DNA of 64,000 bases from DATFVA01 sp963832715. Its GTDB lineage: Bacteria; Bacteroidota; Ignavibacteria; Ignavibacteriales; Ignavibacteriaceae. The DNA lies in assembly GCA_963832715.1 (NCBI GenBank), contig CAWHVB010000002.1:372001-436000 (forward strand). The letters are read 5' to 3'. Below, one piece after another: positions 54,131 through 63,762 of this stretch. The notes beneath the pieces are model-generated. The model saw only the letters and a program-made list of their open reading frames with translations. It was not told the DNA's origin and ran no database searches. The number at the start of each line of letters is the position of its first letter. The first letter of the stretch is position 1. The translations under genes were made by a program, and so were the position numbers.

Positions 54131-55099
54131 TTATACTCCGCCATTTTTATCAACATTGAATTTTTCATATGCATCGATAATATCTTTAACAAGTTTATGT
54201 CTTACGACATCAGATTTATCGAGGTAAATAAATCCAACCCCTTCTATCCTGCTTAATATTTCCTGTGCCTGAACAAGTCCGCTTGCTGTTTTAGGAGGAA
54301 GGTCAATCTGAGTAATATCGCCTGTTATAATTGATTTTGAATTTGCCCCGAGCCTGGTAAGGAACATTTTCATCTGGCCGGCTGTTGCATTCTGCGCCTC
54401 ATCAAGAATTACAAAGGCATTGTTAAGTGTTCTGCCGCGCATGTAGGCGAGGGGAACTATCTCCACAACCCGTTTTTCAAGATAGCTTCTGAGTTTATCA
54501 GAAGGCATCATATCATCGAGGGCATCATAAAGGGGCCGGAGGTAGGGATCAATTTTTTCTCTGAAATCCCCGGGAAGAAAGCCGAGACTTTCGCCAGCTT
54601 CGACAGCGGGACGTGCAAGCACAATCTTATTTACCATTCCCTTTTTCAATGCCGAAACCGCTATGGCAACTGCAAGGTAAGTTTTACCCGTTCCTGCAGG
54701 ACCGATTGCAAAACAAATATCGTTTTTCTGAGCTGTCTGGATATAAGAAGATTGTCCCGGAGTTTTCGCTTTAATCGCATCGTTTTTAGTATAAAGAACT
54801 ATTGCGTCAAACTCTTTTTCGCTTATAATTTCCCTGCCTTCGATTGTAAGGTCGAGAATGGTTTCAACATCCTGCTGTGAAAGAATTCCGTTTGTATTAA
54901 GAACATAAGTCATTTCTTTCAGAATTTTCTCGATAAGCTCGATCTCCTCCAGCACTCCCTTAATAAAAACATTTTCTCCCCTTACAGAGATTGAAGCATT
55001 AAACCTGTCTTCCACCAATTTAAGATTAGCATCATTCGTCCCGAGCAATGCAAGCATATCCACATTTTCCAGCACAATTCGTTTTTCCGCAGCGGTCAT
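54131..55099 (-). CDS. PhoH-family ATPase
   Basis: 322 residues. N-terminal KH-like region (~20-90), then the PhoH ATPase with Walker A AIGPAGTGKTYLA and Walker B ILDEAQNATAGQMK. Related to superfamily 1 helicases and linked to RNA metabolism and stress. Starts 25 bases after the terminator of the LysM gene. Confidence 0.94.
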   Translation of the reverse strand: MTAAEKRIVLENVDMLALLGTNDANLKLVEDRFNASISVRGENVFIKGVLEEIELIEKILKEMTYVLNTNGILSQQDVETILDLTIEGREIISEKEFDAIVLYTKNDAIKAKTPGQSSYIQTAQKNDICFAIGPAGTGKTYLAVAIAVSALKKGMVNKIVLARPAVEAGESLGFLPGDFREKIDPYLRPLYDALDDMMPSDKLRSYLEKRVVEIVPLAYMRGRTLNNAFVILDEAQNATAGQMKMFLTRLGANSKSIITGDITQIDLPPKTASGLVQAQEILSRIEGVGFIYLDKSDVVRHKLVKDIIDAYEKFNVDKNGGV

Positions 55100-55123
55100 C
55101 TTTCTCCTATATCTTTAAATAGA

Positions 55124-55157
55124 AAAAGCCCTTACCAATTTAATGATAAGAGCTTTT
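55124..55157 (-). terminator. Intrinsic terminator of the LysM gene
   Basis: On the minus strand an 11-bp stem with one G-U pair (55157-55147 with 55134-55124) closes a 12-nt loop and is followed by a T-run (A-run at 55123-55127 on the plus strand). It lies between the LysM-gene stop and the phoH start. Confidence 0.8.
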
Positions 55158-55197
55158 CCAACTAAAACAAAAATAACGAACAAAATTAAAGAGCGTT

Positions 55198-55884
55198 TTA
55201 CTGAACAGGAGCTGGTTTATAATTAGCTCTCATTTTGTCATATTTAGCTTTTTCTTCGTCTGTAAGTTTTGGAATTGTGAAAACCTGTTTTGGATAGATC
55301 AAATCAGGGTTTTTGATTTTGTCGCGATTTGCCTTATAGATCTTAGGCCATGCGAAACCATTCCCATAATAATCTTTCTTCTTTGCAATATTCCAGAGAC
55401 AGTCGCCTCTAACTACGGTGTAATTCCATTCCTGAGGTTCTTCTACCCATGAATCCATCGCATTCTGCATCTGGTTATGAACCTTATCAAAGAATTCGGG
55501 AAGCGCACTTATTTTATTTGATTTCAGTGCATCAAGATCTTTCTGCCTGTCGGCTTTAGGACCTTCTTTTCTTCTAACTTTTCCGTCAAGTTCATTTACT
55601 GCATTTCTGAAGTTTTCAACATCAGCTTTAGTAGCTCCAACCAGTGAATAAAGTTCATTCTGGCAGTCTTCATAAGACTGAAGACCCTGCAGCTGATCTT
55701 TTAATTTACTGATGTCATTCTGTAAATCAGTAATCTGCTGTGTCAGAGCTTCCTTCTGTGATCTGAGTCGGGCCATTTCGGCTTCCCACTCATCTGAGGT
55801 CATTTCTTCTTCCTGCGCTATAATGCTGACACTAAAGAGAAGCAGAAGAGAAAGAACAGTTAACAAATATTTACTTATTTTCAT
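55198..55884 (-). CDS. Exported coiled-coil protein with LysM domain
   Basis: 228 residues. Signal peptide (LLTVLSLLLLFSVSIIAQ), long coiled coil at ~28-75 (ALTQQITDLQNDISKLKDQL) and a LysM domain at ~152-205 (YTVVRGDCLWNIAKKKDYYG, NPDLIYPKQVFTIPK). LysM binds peptidoglycan, so the protein likely sits in the periplasm bridging wall and another partner through the coil. 42 bases downstream of the coiled-coil lipoprotein gene. Confidence 0.9.
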   Translation of the reverse strand: MKISKYLLTVLSLLLLFSVSIIAQEEEMTSDEWEAEMARLRSQKEALTQQITDLQNDISKLKDQLQGLQSYEDCQNELYSLVGATKADVENFRNAVNELDGKVRRKEGPKADRQKDLDALKSNKISALPEFFDKVHNQMQNAMDSWVEEPQEWNYTVVRGDCLWNIAKKKDYYGNGFAWPKIYKANRDKIKNPDLIYPKQVFTIPKLTDEEKAKYDKMRANYKPAPVQ

Positions 55885-55926
55885 AAAACTTTTCCTCCGA
55901 TTAGGTAATAAAAAAACTTTTAAAAA

Positions 55927-56202
55927 TTACTGGCCCATTTTACTCAAATTGGCTTTTGTTTCTTCTTTAGCTTTCTCGCATTGCTGTAATTTTGAGTTTC
56001 TGTCTGCTATTTCTTTCTCTAAGCTAGCGCGTTGATCTTTCAATTGATCTGCCTGAGATTGTAATGAGTTAACCTCAGAACGTAAATCCTGAAGCTGCTG
56101 CATTTCAGCATCACTAACACCACCACAGCCGCTCATTACCGCAACAGTAATAGCGAATACTGCAATAACGGCTGTGTTTCTAGCTAATTTGATTATTTTC
56201 AT
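55927..56202 (-). CDS. Small coiled-coil lipoprotein
   Basis: 91 residues from the ATG at 56202, chosen because GGAGG lies 8 bases upstream; a frame from 56217 would overlap that site. Lipobox VMSGC gives Cys26 as the lipidated residue. The remainder is one continuous heptad coiled coil (LQDLRSEVNSLQSQADQLKD). Resembles a Braun-type spacer lipoprotein. Shares the strand and probably the transcript with the LysM coiled-coil gene. Confidence 0.85.
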   Translation of the reverse strand: MKIIKLARNTAVIAVFAITVAVMSGCGGVSDAEMQQLQDLRSEVNSLQSQADQLKDQRASLEKEIADRNSKLQQCEKAKEETKANLSKMGQ

Positions 56203-56409
56203 CTTTAGAACCTCCAATTATGATTTTTAGTAGGTTATTAAATTTTACTAACCATTTATCAAGTTCGTGTGAATTACGTGCCTAAATCTAAATTAAATAG
56301 TAACTTAGAACAAATAGGTCACTTAATAATGCCCTGCTATATACGTAAATTGCCTAAAAAATTCAAGTTAACTTATTATAAATAAGGGGGTTGTTGCTTT
56401 ACTTCACAT

Positions 56410-57090
56410 TCAGATAATTCTTTTTTCTACAAAGCTTGTAAAGCCGTTCCCTGCGATTATAATATGGTCAAAAACAGGAATATCCATAATTTTACCAGAT
56501 TCCACGACCTTTTTTGTGATGGAGATATCCTCATTACTCGGTTCAGGGTTCCCGCTAGGGTGATTATGGATAAGTATTATGCTCGCAGAGTTATTTTCTA
56601 TAGCTGCTTTGAAAATCTCACGCGGATGCACCACGCTCGAATTTAAGTTTCCTACTGAGATTATTTCATACCTGATAATTTTATTTGCAGAATTCAGGCA
56701 CACAACACAAAATTTTTCTACAGTTTCATCCCTGAGTAATGGAATAAAGATATCTGCAACATCCTGAGGAGATGTAATTTTCCTGACTGAAAACCATTTT
56801 GACTGCACCTGTATCCTTCTGGATAATTCAAATGCGGCGAGCAGAGTTGCAGCTTTATCTTTTCCTATACCTGCGATTCCTGTTAAAGAAGAAATAGATT
56901 TTGAAGAAAGAACGGAGAGATTTCCATATTTATTTATCAGTTCCTGAGCAACGCGGATCACCGAATTCCCTTTAGTTCCGGTTCTTAGAAGTATCGCGAT
57001 AAGTTCGGCATCAGTTAAGTTTTGAGCTCCCCTGAGAAGCAATTTTTCCCTTGGTCTGTCGTCAAGCGGCAGATCTTTAACTCCAGCTAT
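56410..57090 (-). CDS. radC: RadC-family JAB/MPN domain protein, non-canonical start
   Basis: The ATG/GTG/TTG-initiated frame begins at 57042, but the same frame continues upstream with AGVKDLPLDDRPREK, the usual RadC N-terminus. GAGGTG lies five bases before an ATA at 57090, the position where the family starts, giving 226 residues. The helix-hairpin-helix part is SSLTGIAGIGKDKAATLL; the JAB metal site is ILIHNHPSGNPEPSNED (H-x-H...D). Function uncertain: formerly DNA repair, not supported experimentally. 16 bases after the periplasmic-binding gene. Confidence 0.9.
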   Translation of the reverse strand: MAGVKDLPLDDRPREKLLLRGAQNLTDAELIAILLRTGTKGNSVIRVAQELINKYGNLSVLSSKSISSLTGIAGIGKDKAATLLAAFELSRRIQVQSKWFSVRKITSPQDVADIFIPLLRDETVEKFCVVCLNSANKIIRYEIISVGNLNSSVVHPREIFKAAIENNSASIILIHNHPSGNPEPSNEDISITKKVVESGKIMDIPVFDHIIIAGNGFTSFVEKRII

Positions 57091-57106
57091 AATTTCACCT
57101 CTTTTT

Positions 57107-58852
57107 TTATTCTCCCGATTTAAAACGATCTAATAGTTCAAATTTCCCATCGCTGTAGCGTACAATGTTCAGAAACCTGTTTATATGTTCTTTTCCGAAA
57201 GCAATATTGTTATGAAAACCTTTTACCTCAATCCCCGATTCCATCGCAGCTACCAGGGATGAACGTGTATCGGCACCTGCATTAATAACTGTCAGAAGAT
57301 ATTCAGCAGTATCATATCCGTAAAGCACATTCCTGTTTATATCCATGCCGGTCTGCTCAACAAAATCCTTACTAAAACTTATAAAAGAAGTATCATTATA
57401 ATCGATAAAGAAATCTGATGTAAAAGAGAGCTGATCACTCAACGCAGATGAAGTCTCAAACCCTTTAGCATAAAACCAGTCCTGGTTGCCGAATATTGAA
57501 GTATTTATATTCTGCTGAACCATCTGCGATAATAAGGGGGCGGCATCGATTTTACCAGAAAGGGGGACATAAATTCCTTCCATAACCAGGGAATCAGCGG
57601 CAACCGCAGAAACCGGATTAGTCAGATCGAAAGAACCGCTGCTGTACGTCCTGTTATTGATTATTTCGCCTCCCAGATTCTTAAATTCATCAGTAAAAAT
57701 TGAAGCCAATAAAGGCGAATATCCCTGAATCGCGTTCAGTACACTAATTTTCCTTTTTCCTGTTACAAAGTAGATATACTGCGCCATTACCTTTGCCCTC
57801 ATAAAAAATGAGGGATTAGCCTGAAAGAAATAATCGCTCAGTTTTACAAGGTCGTTATCCGTTGCAGTAGGTGAAATAATAGGAATTCCGGAGTTCCTGA
57901 AATCATAGAGGGTTTCTCTTACCTCATTACTGAAGACAGGTCCTATGATAGCTTTAATTGCAGGGATCATAATCAATTCCCCTGCTATGCTTTCAATTTT
58001 AAGGGAATCATTTTCAGTATCCCTTATAACGAGTCCTATTTTCTGATCATGATTTGAATTGTATTCGGCAGCAGCATATTTAATCCCCTCTAAAATCTCA
58101 TTTGCTGCAGTATTTGATGATGAGGTTTTAGAATCTGTCAGCGGGAGAAGAACACCAAGCAGATTTTCAGATCTATATTCATTTTTTTTATGTTCAAGCG
58201 AGTTCAATGATTTTCTGGCTTCAGCCGACTGCTTTGACCCGGGAAAATTATTTATTATCTGCTGAAATATTCCTGAAGCGGTATTGTAGTTTCCTTCACT
58301 CTCCTGCTTCTGCGCAAGGAGCAGCAAGGTGTACACCTTAGAGGTTGAATCGGTGGAAATATCGCTGAATGTTTTTAACCGGGATAGCTCAAGGTCATTG
58401 ATAGCAAGGGTCTGCCCTAACGACTCAGCATAAGTCCTGTACCCGGGAAGCTTTGCAGCCGAAACGAGGTGAAGTAATTCTTCAAAGGCTTCGTTATAAT
58501 TCTGTTGTTCATAAAAGACCTTTGCAAGTGCGAGATGAGCTTCATCACTATATTCGCTTGCCGGAAATTTTTCCAGAAAATCCCGGAGATATTTTCCGGC
58601 ATTCTGCAGGTCATTCATCCTGAGGTACGTCTTACCCAGAAAAAGATATGCAATTGTGGTTTTCGGGTTGTACGGCATATCCAGGGCTATTTTCTGAAAA
58701 ACTGGCAGAGCATCATTATATTCACCTGACTGGTACAGATCAACTGCGAGTTTAAAGTTATTATCAATGCTCAGTTGCTGGCTATACGACAAATTGCCGA
58801 AACCAGGTATCAGAATGAGCACTAATAATAATATGGATTGTACTTTAATCAT
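57107..58852 (-). CDS. TPR plus periplasmic-binding-protein-like (PBP1 fold) exported protein
   Basis: 581 residues. Signal peptide (ILLLVLILIPGFGNLSYSQ), TPR/BamD-like repeats at ~28-220 (PYNPKTTIAYLFLGKTYLRM, FPGSKQSAEARKSLNSLEH) and a type 1 periplasmic-binding domain from ~228 (LLGVLLPLTDSKTSSSNTAA, IIGPVFSNEV, GIPIISPTATDNDL). The arrangement resembles LpoA-type activators of peptidoglycan synthases and LivJ-like receptors; a wall-synthesis role is possible. The ATG overlaps the TPR gene by 8 bases. Confidence 0.88.
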   Translation of the reverse strand: MIKVQSILLLVLILIPGFGNLSYSQQLSIDNNFKLAVDLYQSGEYNDALPVFQKIALDMPYNPKTTIAYLFLGKTYLRMNDLQNAGKYLRDFLEKFPASEYSDEAHLALAKVFYEQQNYNEAFEELLHLVSAAKLPGYRTYAESLGQTLAINDLELSRLKTFSDISTDSTSKVYTLLLLAQKQESEGNYNTASGIFQQIINNFPGSKQSAEARKSLNSLEHKKNEYRSENLLGVLLPLTDSKTSSSNTAANEILEGIKYAAAEYNSNHDQKIGLVIRDTENDSLKIESIAGELIMIPAIKAIIGPVFSNEVRETLYDFRNSGIPIISPTATDNDLVKLSDYFFQANPSFFMRAKVMAQYIYFVTGKRKISVLNAIQGYSPLLASIFTDEFKNLGGEIINNRTYSSGSFDLTNPVSAVAADSLVMEGIYVPLSGKIDAAPLLSQMVQQNINTSIFGNQDWFYAKGFETSSALSDQLSFTSDFFIDYNDTSFISFSKDFVEQTGMDINRNVLYGYDTAEYLLTVINAGADTRSSLVAAMESGIEVKGFHNNIAFGKEHINRFLNIVRYSDGKFELLDRFKSGE

Positions 58853-59750
58853 TCGGTGCCGTTTTGTTTATATATATGCCGGCTGTTTTTTTGCCATCCA
58901 TTGCAAATTTATTTTCAGGGTCAAGTTTAAGAGCTATCTCAAAATAAGCAAGGGCATCTGCAGGCTTTTTTGATTTAAGGCATGCTTCCGCCAGTTCTGC
59001 ATATATATCTGCTTCCGTACTCTGGCCTGAATCTATATACTCCAGGAACTGTTTTTCGGCTTTCTGATAATCGCCTGTCCTGAGATATATTTTACCCGCC
59101 CATTTTTTTACGGATTTTTCGCGGGGATTCAATTTAAGAGATTTTTGAACAGGCACAACTGCGTGAGTATACATACCAAGGTTATAATATGTTACAGAGA
59201 TCAGTAAATTCCACTCCCAGAAATTTGAATAAACCACTTCTGTTTTTTTCAAAAACTCAAGCGCGCTTTTAAAGTCCTTAAGATTTATATCAATTTTGGC
59301 GAGATAAAGTTTAGCTTCCTGCAGCATTTCATCCGGTTCACCGTGCTTTAGAAAATTCAAAAAATTTATGCGGGCAACCTCATAATCCTTCTGCATAAAA
59401 TGTGAGTAACCCAGAAAAAATGATATCACCGGCTCTTCTTCAGGAAGTATATAGCTCAGGACTTCATTTGCATCATCCCACCTTTCATTTCGCATCAGAA
59501 ATTCACTTAAATAGATCCGGACTTCCCTATTTTCAGGATTATTAGCAAGAAAATTTCGTATCATTCCGATCGCGGGTTCGATGTTGCCGATTTTTTCATA
59601 GACTTCACCAAGTGCAAAATATGCATCAGTAAATTCAGGCTTCTCAAGTATAATTGAGTTATATATCTGAACTGCATGAAGGAATTTCCCCTGCATTTCA
59701 AAATCAGATGCGAGCTTCATCTTATGAGTGATCTGATTTTCATCGAGCAT
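58845..59750 (-). CDS. Tetratricopeptide repeat protein
   Basis: 301 residues without signal peptide, made almost wholly of TPR units (YFALGEVYEKIGNIEPAIGM, GKIYLRTGDYQKAEKQFLEY, LAEACLKSKKPADALAYFE). Probably a cytoplasmic scaffold. It starts 6 bases after guaA and overlaps the next gene, so it is in a guaA-TPR-PBP1-radC run. Confidence 0.9.
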   Translation of the reverse strand: MLDENQITHKMKLASDFEMQGKFLHAVQIYNSIILEKPEFTDAYFALGEVYEKIGNIEPAIGMIRNFLANNPENREVRIYLSEFLMRNERWDDANEVLSYILPEEEPVISFFLGYSHFMQKDYEVARINFLNFLKHGEPDEMLQEAKLYLAKIDINLKDFKSALEFLKKTEVVYSNFWEWNLLISVTYYNLGMYTHAVVPVQKSLKLNPREKSVKKWAGKIYLRTGDYQKAEKQFLEYIDSGQSTEADIYAELAEACLKSKKPADALAYFEIALKLDPENKFAMDGKKTAGIYINKTAPND

Positions 59751-59756
59751 TCTGTT

Positions 59757-61298
59757 TTATTCCCATTCTATTGTGGAAGGAGGTTTTGAGCTGATATCGT
59801 AAACAACCCTGTTAACACCCCGGACCTTATTAATAATTTTGTTAGAAACTTCCGAAAGGAAATCGTGATCAAACCTGAACCAGTCGGCCGTCATTCCATC
59901 CGAAGAAGTGACTGCTCTCAATGCAAGCACATTTTCATAGGTCCTTGCATCTCCCATTACGCCGACCGACTGAATCGAAAGAAGGACGGCGAAAGCCTGC
60001 CAGATATCGTCATAAATTCCCGAGGATTTGATCTCATTTATAAAAATATCGTCAGCTTCCCGCAAAATATCAAGTTTCGCTTTTGTTATATCACCAATAA
60101 TCCTAACAGCAAGCCCGGGTCCAGGAAAAGGATGACGATTTATAAAGCTCTCGGGTATTCCCAGGTTTCTCCCGACTTTCCTTACTTCATCTTTAAATAA
60201 TTCCCTGAAGGGCTCAATCAGTGCGAGATTCATTTTCTCAGGAAGTCCGCCTACATTATGATGAGTTTTAATAGTAATAGACGCCCCTTTAACCGATACT
60301 GATTCTATAACATCAGGATAAAGGGTGCCCTGCACAAGAAATTTAACATTTTCAATTTTTTTTGCTTCTTCTTCGAAAACCTCGATAAAAGTATTTCCGA
60401 TGATCTTCCTTTTTGTTTCAGGTTCGGATACGCCCGCAAGCCGTGATAGAAATTTTTCTGAAGCATCCACATATTTGACTCTAAGATTGAATTTCTCCTC
60501 GAACATCTTCAGAATATTTTCACTTTCATTTTTCCTCATCATACCGGTATCTATGTGAATACATGTCAGATTTTTACCTATAGCTTTATCCACAAGAACC
60601 GCTGCAACGGTAGAGTCAACTCCCCCGCTTAATGCACAAATAACCCTGGCATCTCCGGTTTTTCTGATAACTTCATCAATCTTATCGTGTATAAAATTTC
60701 CGGTTGTCCAGCTGCCTATGCATCCGCAGATATTGAAAAGAAAATTATGAATTATTTTCTTTCCTTCTTCAGTATGCATTACTTCAGGATGGAACTGCAG
60801 ACCATAGATTTTTTTATTTTCATCAGCCATGGCACAAACAGGAGAATGATCGGATACTGCAATTATCGAGAATCCTGAAGGAGGCGACTTCAGGTAATCG
60901 CCGTGACTCATCCAGACGGATGATTCTTTCCTGACGTCTTCAAAAATGGGAGAAAAACTTTTGATTTTAAGAAGAGCTTTGCCGTATTCACGGTCTTTCG
61001 CCGGTTCAACTTTCCCCCCCAATGAAAGAGAAATAAACTGGAGGCCGTAGCAGATACCAAGCACAGGGATTCCGAGACCAAGAATTGCGGTATCTATCTT
61101 TGGCGCGCCTTCATCGTAAACACTCATAGGTCCCCCGGAGAGTATAATACCCGAAGGAGCCAGTTCCTTTACTTTTTCAAGGGTAATAGTGTGCGGATAT
61201 ATTTCAGAGAAGACATTTTCTTCTCTGACACGGCGTGTTATTAATTGTGTGTACTGCGAGCCAAAATCTATTATTAAAATATTTTCTTTATGAGTCAT
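59757..61298 (-). CDS. guaA: GMP synthase (glutamine-hydrolysing)
   Basis: 513 residues. Class I amidotransferase with Cys83 (GICYGLQFIS) and His/Glu in LQFHPEVMHTEEG; ATP pyrophosphatase P-loop ALSGGVDSTVAA; C-terminal dimer domain with HPFPGPGLAVRI and KPPSTIEWE end. Converts XMP to GMP. Start ATG; leads the run toward radC. Confidence 0.98.
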   Translation of the reverse strand: MTHKENILIIDFGSQYTQLITRRVREENVFSEIYPHTITLEKVKELAPSGIILSGGPMSVYDEGAPKIDTAILGLGIPVLGICYGLQFISLSLGGKVEPAKDREYGKALLKIKSFSPIFEDVRKESSVWMSHGDYLKSPPSGFSIIAVSDHSPVCAMADENKKIYGLQFHPEVMHTEEGKKIIHNFLFNICGCIGSWTTGNFIHDKIDEVIRKTGDARVICALSGGVDSTVAAVLVDKAIGKNLTCIHIDTGMMRKNESENILKMFEEKFNLRVKYVDASEKFLSRLAGVSEPETKRKIIGNTFIEVFEEEAKKIENVKFLVQGTLYPDVIESVSVKGASITIKTHHNVGGLPEKMNLALIEPFRELFKDEVRKVGRNLGIPESFINRHPFPGPGLAVRIIGDITKAKLDILREADDIFINEIKSSGIYDDIWQAFAVLLSIQSVGVMGDARTYENVLALRAVTSSDGMTADWFRFDHDFLSEVSNKIINKVRGVNRVVYDISSKPPSTIEWE

Positions 61299-61496
61299 CT
61301 CGTTCTGTATTTACCGAAGACAATTTATCATAATTACAGTTAAGATAAATGCATACTAACATTTGAGGCGTACTCCCCGAAAGATATCGAGCTATACTGC
61401 TTAAAACGTCTACCTGCCCGCAGATCATTAAATGATTGTAACCAGCGCCTTAAGGACGCTGCAGGGCAACGGTACTTTTCAGCTGCTTCAGATATA

Positions 61497-61877
61497 TTAC
61501 TGACCAATCAGGCTTTTATAAGCCTTGTCGTTCAGAAGATCGTTAAGTTCTGACGGATCATTAATTTCTATCTTAATCATCCAGCCTTTTCCATAGGGGT
61601 CATTATTTATAAATTCAGGATTATCGGTCAGTTCTTTGTTAAGTTCGAGCACCTTTCCGCTGCAGGGGGCGTACATATCACTGACTGTTTTTACAGCTTC
61701 AATTGTTCCAAAGGACTCGCCTTTTTTAATCTCGCTGATATTAGGATCGATATCTACAAAAACAACATCGCCTAATTCACCCTGTGCATACTCGGTAACA
61801 CCGATTACTCCATTATTTCCTTCAACTTTTATCCATTCGTGATCGTTTGTATATTTTAAATTTTCCGGGAAGTTCAT
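61497..61877 (-). CDS. gcvH: Glycine cleavage system H protein
   Basis: 126 residues. The lipoyl-lysine is Lys63 in FGTIEAVKTVSDMYAP; NDHEWIKVEG at the N-terminus is typical. It shuttles the aminomethyl group between P, T and L proteins. Same strand and 40 bases after accC. No glycine riboswitch was recognised. Confidence 0.96.
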   Translation of the reverse strand: MNFPENLKYTNDHEWIKVEGNNGVIGVTEYAQGELGDVVFVDIDPNISEIKKGESFGTIEAVKTVSDMYAPCSGKVLELNKELTDNPEFINNDPYGKGWMIKIEINDPSELNDLLNDKAYKSLIGQ

Positions 61878-61917
61878 TTTGACCTCAGTTTTATTTTCTT
61901 AGAAGTGATAATATTAA

Positions 61918-63261
61918 TTAAGTCGATTTAAATTCAAATTTATCAAGAAATCCGGTATCAAAGTTACCGCTGACAAACCGCGGATCTTCGAGGACCTGGA
62001 GATGAAACGGAATAGTAGTCTTAATTCCTTCAATTATGAATTCCTCGAGAGCTCTTCTACCACGGGCAATAGCGTGATTTCTATCCTTCCCCCAGACAAC
62101 AAGTTTAGCTATCAATGAATCATAAAAAGGAGGAATAGTATAGCCATGATAGATATGAGAATCAACCCTCACACCAAAACCCCCGGGAAAATGAAGTGAT
62201 TCAATCTTTCCAGGTGAAGGACGAAAACCATTGGCAGGGTCTTCCGCATTTATTCTGAACTCGATCGCATGCCCCAGGGGCTTCCTGGGAAGAGTTTCAA
62301 TTTTTTCACCGGCTGCAACAAGGATCTGCTGCCTTATCAGATCAACATCATAAACAAGCTCGGTCACCGGATGTTCAACCTGGATCCTGGTATTCATTTC
62401 CATAAAGTAAAAGTTCTTATGTTTATCAACCAGAAATTCTATTGTACCCGCCCCCTCATAATTAACGGATTTTCCTCCGAGTACTGCAGTCTCTCCCATC
62501 AGGTTCCGTGTTTCAGCATCGATGATCGGGGACGGTGATTCTTCAATGAGTTTCTGATGACGGCGCTGTACAGAACAATCTCTTTCACCGTAATGATATA
62601 CATTCCCGAACATGTCCCCGAGAACCTGTATTTCAATATGCCGGGGATTTTCAAGAAACTTTTCTATATAAACATCACCATTGGCGAATGCAGATTCTGC
62701 TTCAGTGCGGGCTGTCTGAAATGCCTTCTCAAATTCACTTTCCTCCCAGACAATCCTCATACCCTTTCCGCCGCCGCCAGCTGAGGCTTTTATAATTACC
62801 GGGTAGCCTATCTCCCCGGAAACCTTCTTTCCCTCTTCTATATCATAGATTACGCCATCACTGCCGGGGATAACCGGCACGCCATTTTTCTTCATAGTAT
62901 CCTTGGCAAATGATTTATCACCCATGGCATTTATCATTTTAGGAGAGGGACCGATAAACTTTATACCTGAGTCAGCACAAATTTCCGAGAAGCTTGCGTT
63001 TTCTGCAAGGAAACCATAACCAGGATGGATTGCTTCTGAGCCGGTAATTTGTGCGGCCGAAATTATAAGAGGAATCTTCAGATAGCTTTCTTTGCTTGGG
63101 GCGGGACCAATACACACAGCTTCATCTGCGAAGGTAACGTGCAGAGAATCCTTGTCTGCCTCTGAATAGATAGCAACTGTTTTTATACCCAGTTCTTTGC
63201 ATGTCCTGATAACCCGTAGGGCTATTTCGCCGCGGTTGGCGATAAGAATTTTGTTAAACAA
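61918..63261 (-). CDS. accC: Biotin carboxylase of acetyl-CoA carboxylase
   Basis: 447 residues, normal length. N-terminal KILIANRGEIALRVIRTCKELG, ATP-grasp loop KASAGGGGKGMRIVW, catalytic EMNTRIQVEHPVTE and the C-terminal biotin-carboxylase domain (RINAEDPANGFRPSPGKIE). Carboxylates biotin on AccB. 23 bases after accB. Confidence 0.98.
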   Translation of the reverse strand: MFNKILIANRGEIALRVIRTCKELGIKTVAIYSEADKDSLHVTFADEAVCIGPAPSKESYLKIPLIISAAQITGSEAIHPGYGFLAENASFSEICADSGIKFIGPSPKMINAMGDKSFAKDTMKKNGVPVIPGSDGVIYDIEEGKKVSGEIGYPVIIKASAGGGGKGMRIVWEESEFEKAFQTARTEAESAFANGDVYIEKFLENPRHIEIQVLGDMFGNVYHYGERDCSVQRRHQKLIEESPSPIIDAETRNLMGETAVLGGKSVNYEGAGTIEFLVDKHKNFYFMEMNTRIQVEHPVTELVYDVDLIRQQILVAAGEKIETLPRKPLGHAIEFRINAEDPANGFRPSPGKIESLHFPGGFGVRVDSHIYHGYTIPPFYDSLIAKLVVWGKDRNHAIARGRRALEEFIIEGIKTTIPFHLQVLEDPRFVSGNFDTGFLDKFEFKST

Positions 63262-63284
63262 ATCTTCCTCAAACTTCCTGAGAA

Positions 63285-63746
63285 TTAGCTTGACTGAACC
63301 AGGAATAAAGGCTGGTTATATTCAACCGGTTTTCCGTTTTCAACAAGGATTTTTACGATCTTTCCGTTCACATCGGATTCAATTTCATTCATAAGCTTCA
63401 TAGCTTCTACAATACAAAGGACCGATCCCTGCGATATAGTATCACCAACCTGAACGTACGGGTCTGCATCGGGTGCCGGTGCTCGGTAGAATGTTCCTAC
63501 AATAGGAGAATGAATCTCGTGTAATTTTTCTTTTGCCTCTTCCTTTTCAGATTTGGTTTCTTTAGTATTTTCCGAAGAAGGCGGGATAGATTGTGAAGGA
63601 GAAAGAATCTGCGGCTGAGATATAGCATGAACACCCCTGATTTTTTTAGCTATTTTAACTCTCAAACCATTTTCTTCAATTTCCAGATCCGTAACCTCGC
63701 TTGAATCAACAAGCTTAACGAGTTTCCTGATCAGATTTAAATCCAT
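63285..63746 (-). CDS. accB: Biotin carboxyl carrier protein
   Basis: 153 residues. Short N-terminal helix, Ser/Glu/Lys-rich linker and biotinyl domain with Lys117 in IVEAMKLMNEIESD and the thumb SPIVGTFYRAPAPDADP. Carries the carboxyl group between AccC and the carboxyltransferase. 16 bases after efp. Confidence 0.97.
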   Translation of the reverse strand: MDLNLIRKLVKLVDSSEVTDLEIEENGLRVKIAKKIRGVHAISQPQILSPSQSIPPSSENTKETKSEKEEAKEKLHEIHSPIVGTFYRAPAPDADPYVQVGDTISQGSVLCIVEAMKLMNEIESDVNGKIVKILVENGKPVEYNQPLFLVQSS

Positions 63747-63762
63747 TTGGATTCCTTGATTT

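Noticed and set aside
61443..61461. CAGCG...CGCTG inverted repeat downstream of gcvH
   Set aside because: Only five base pairs without a T-run; too weak to call a terminator.
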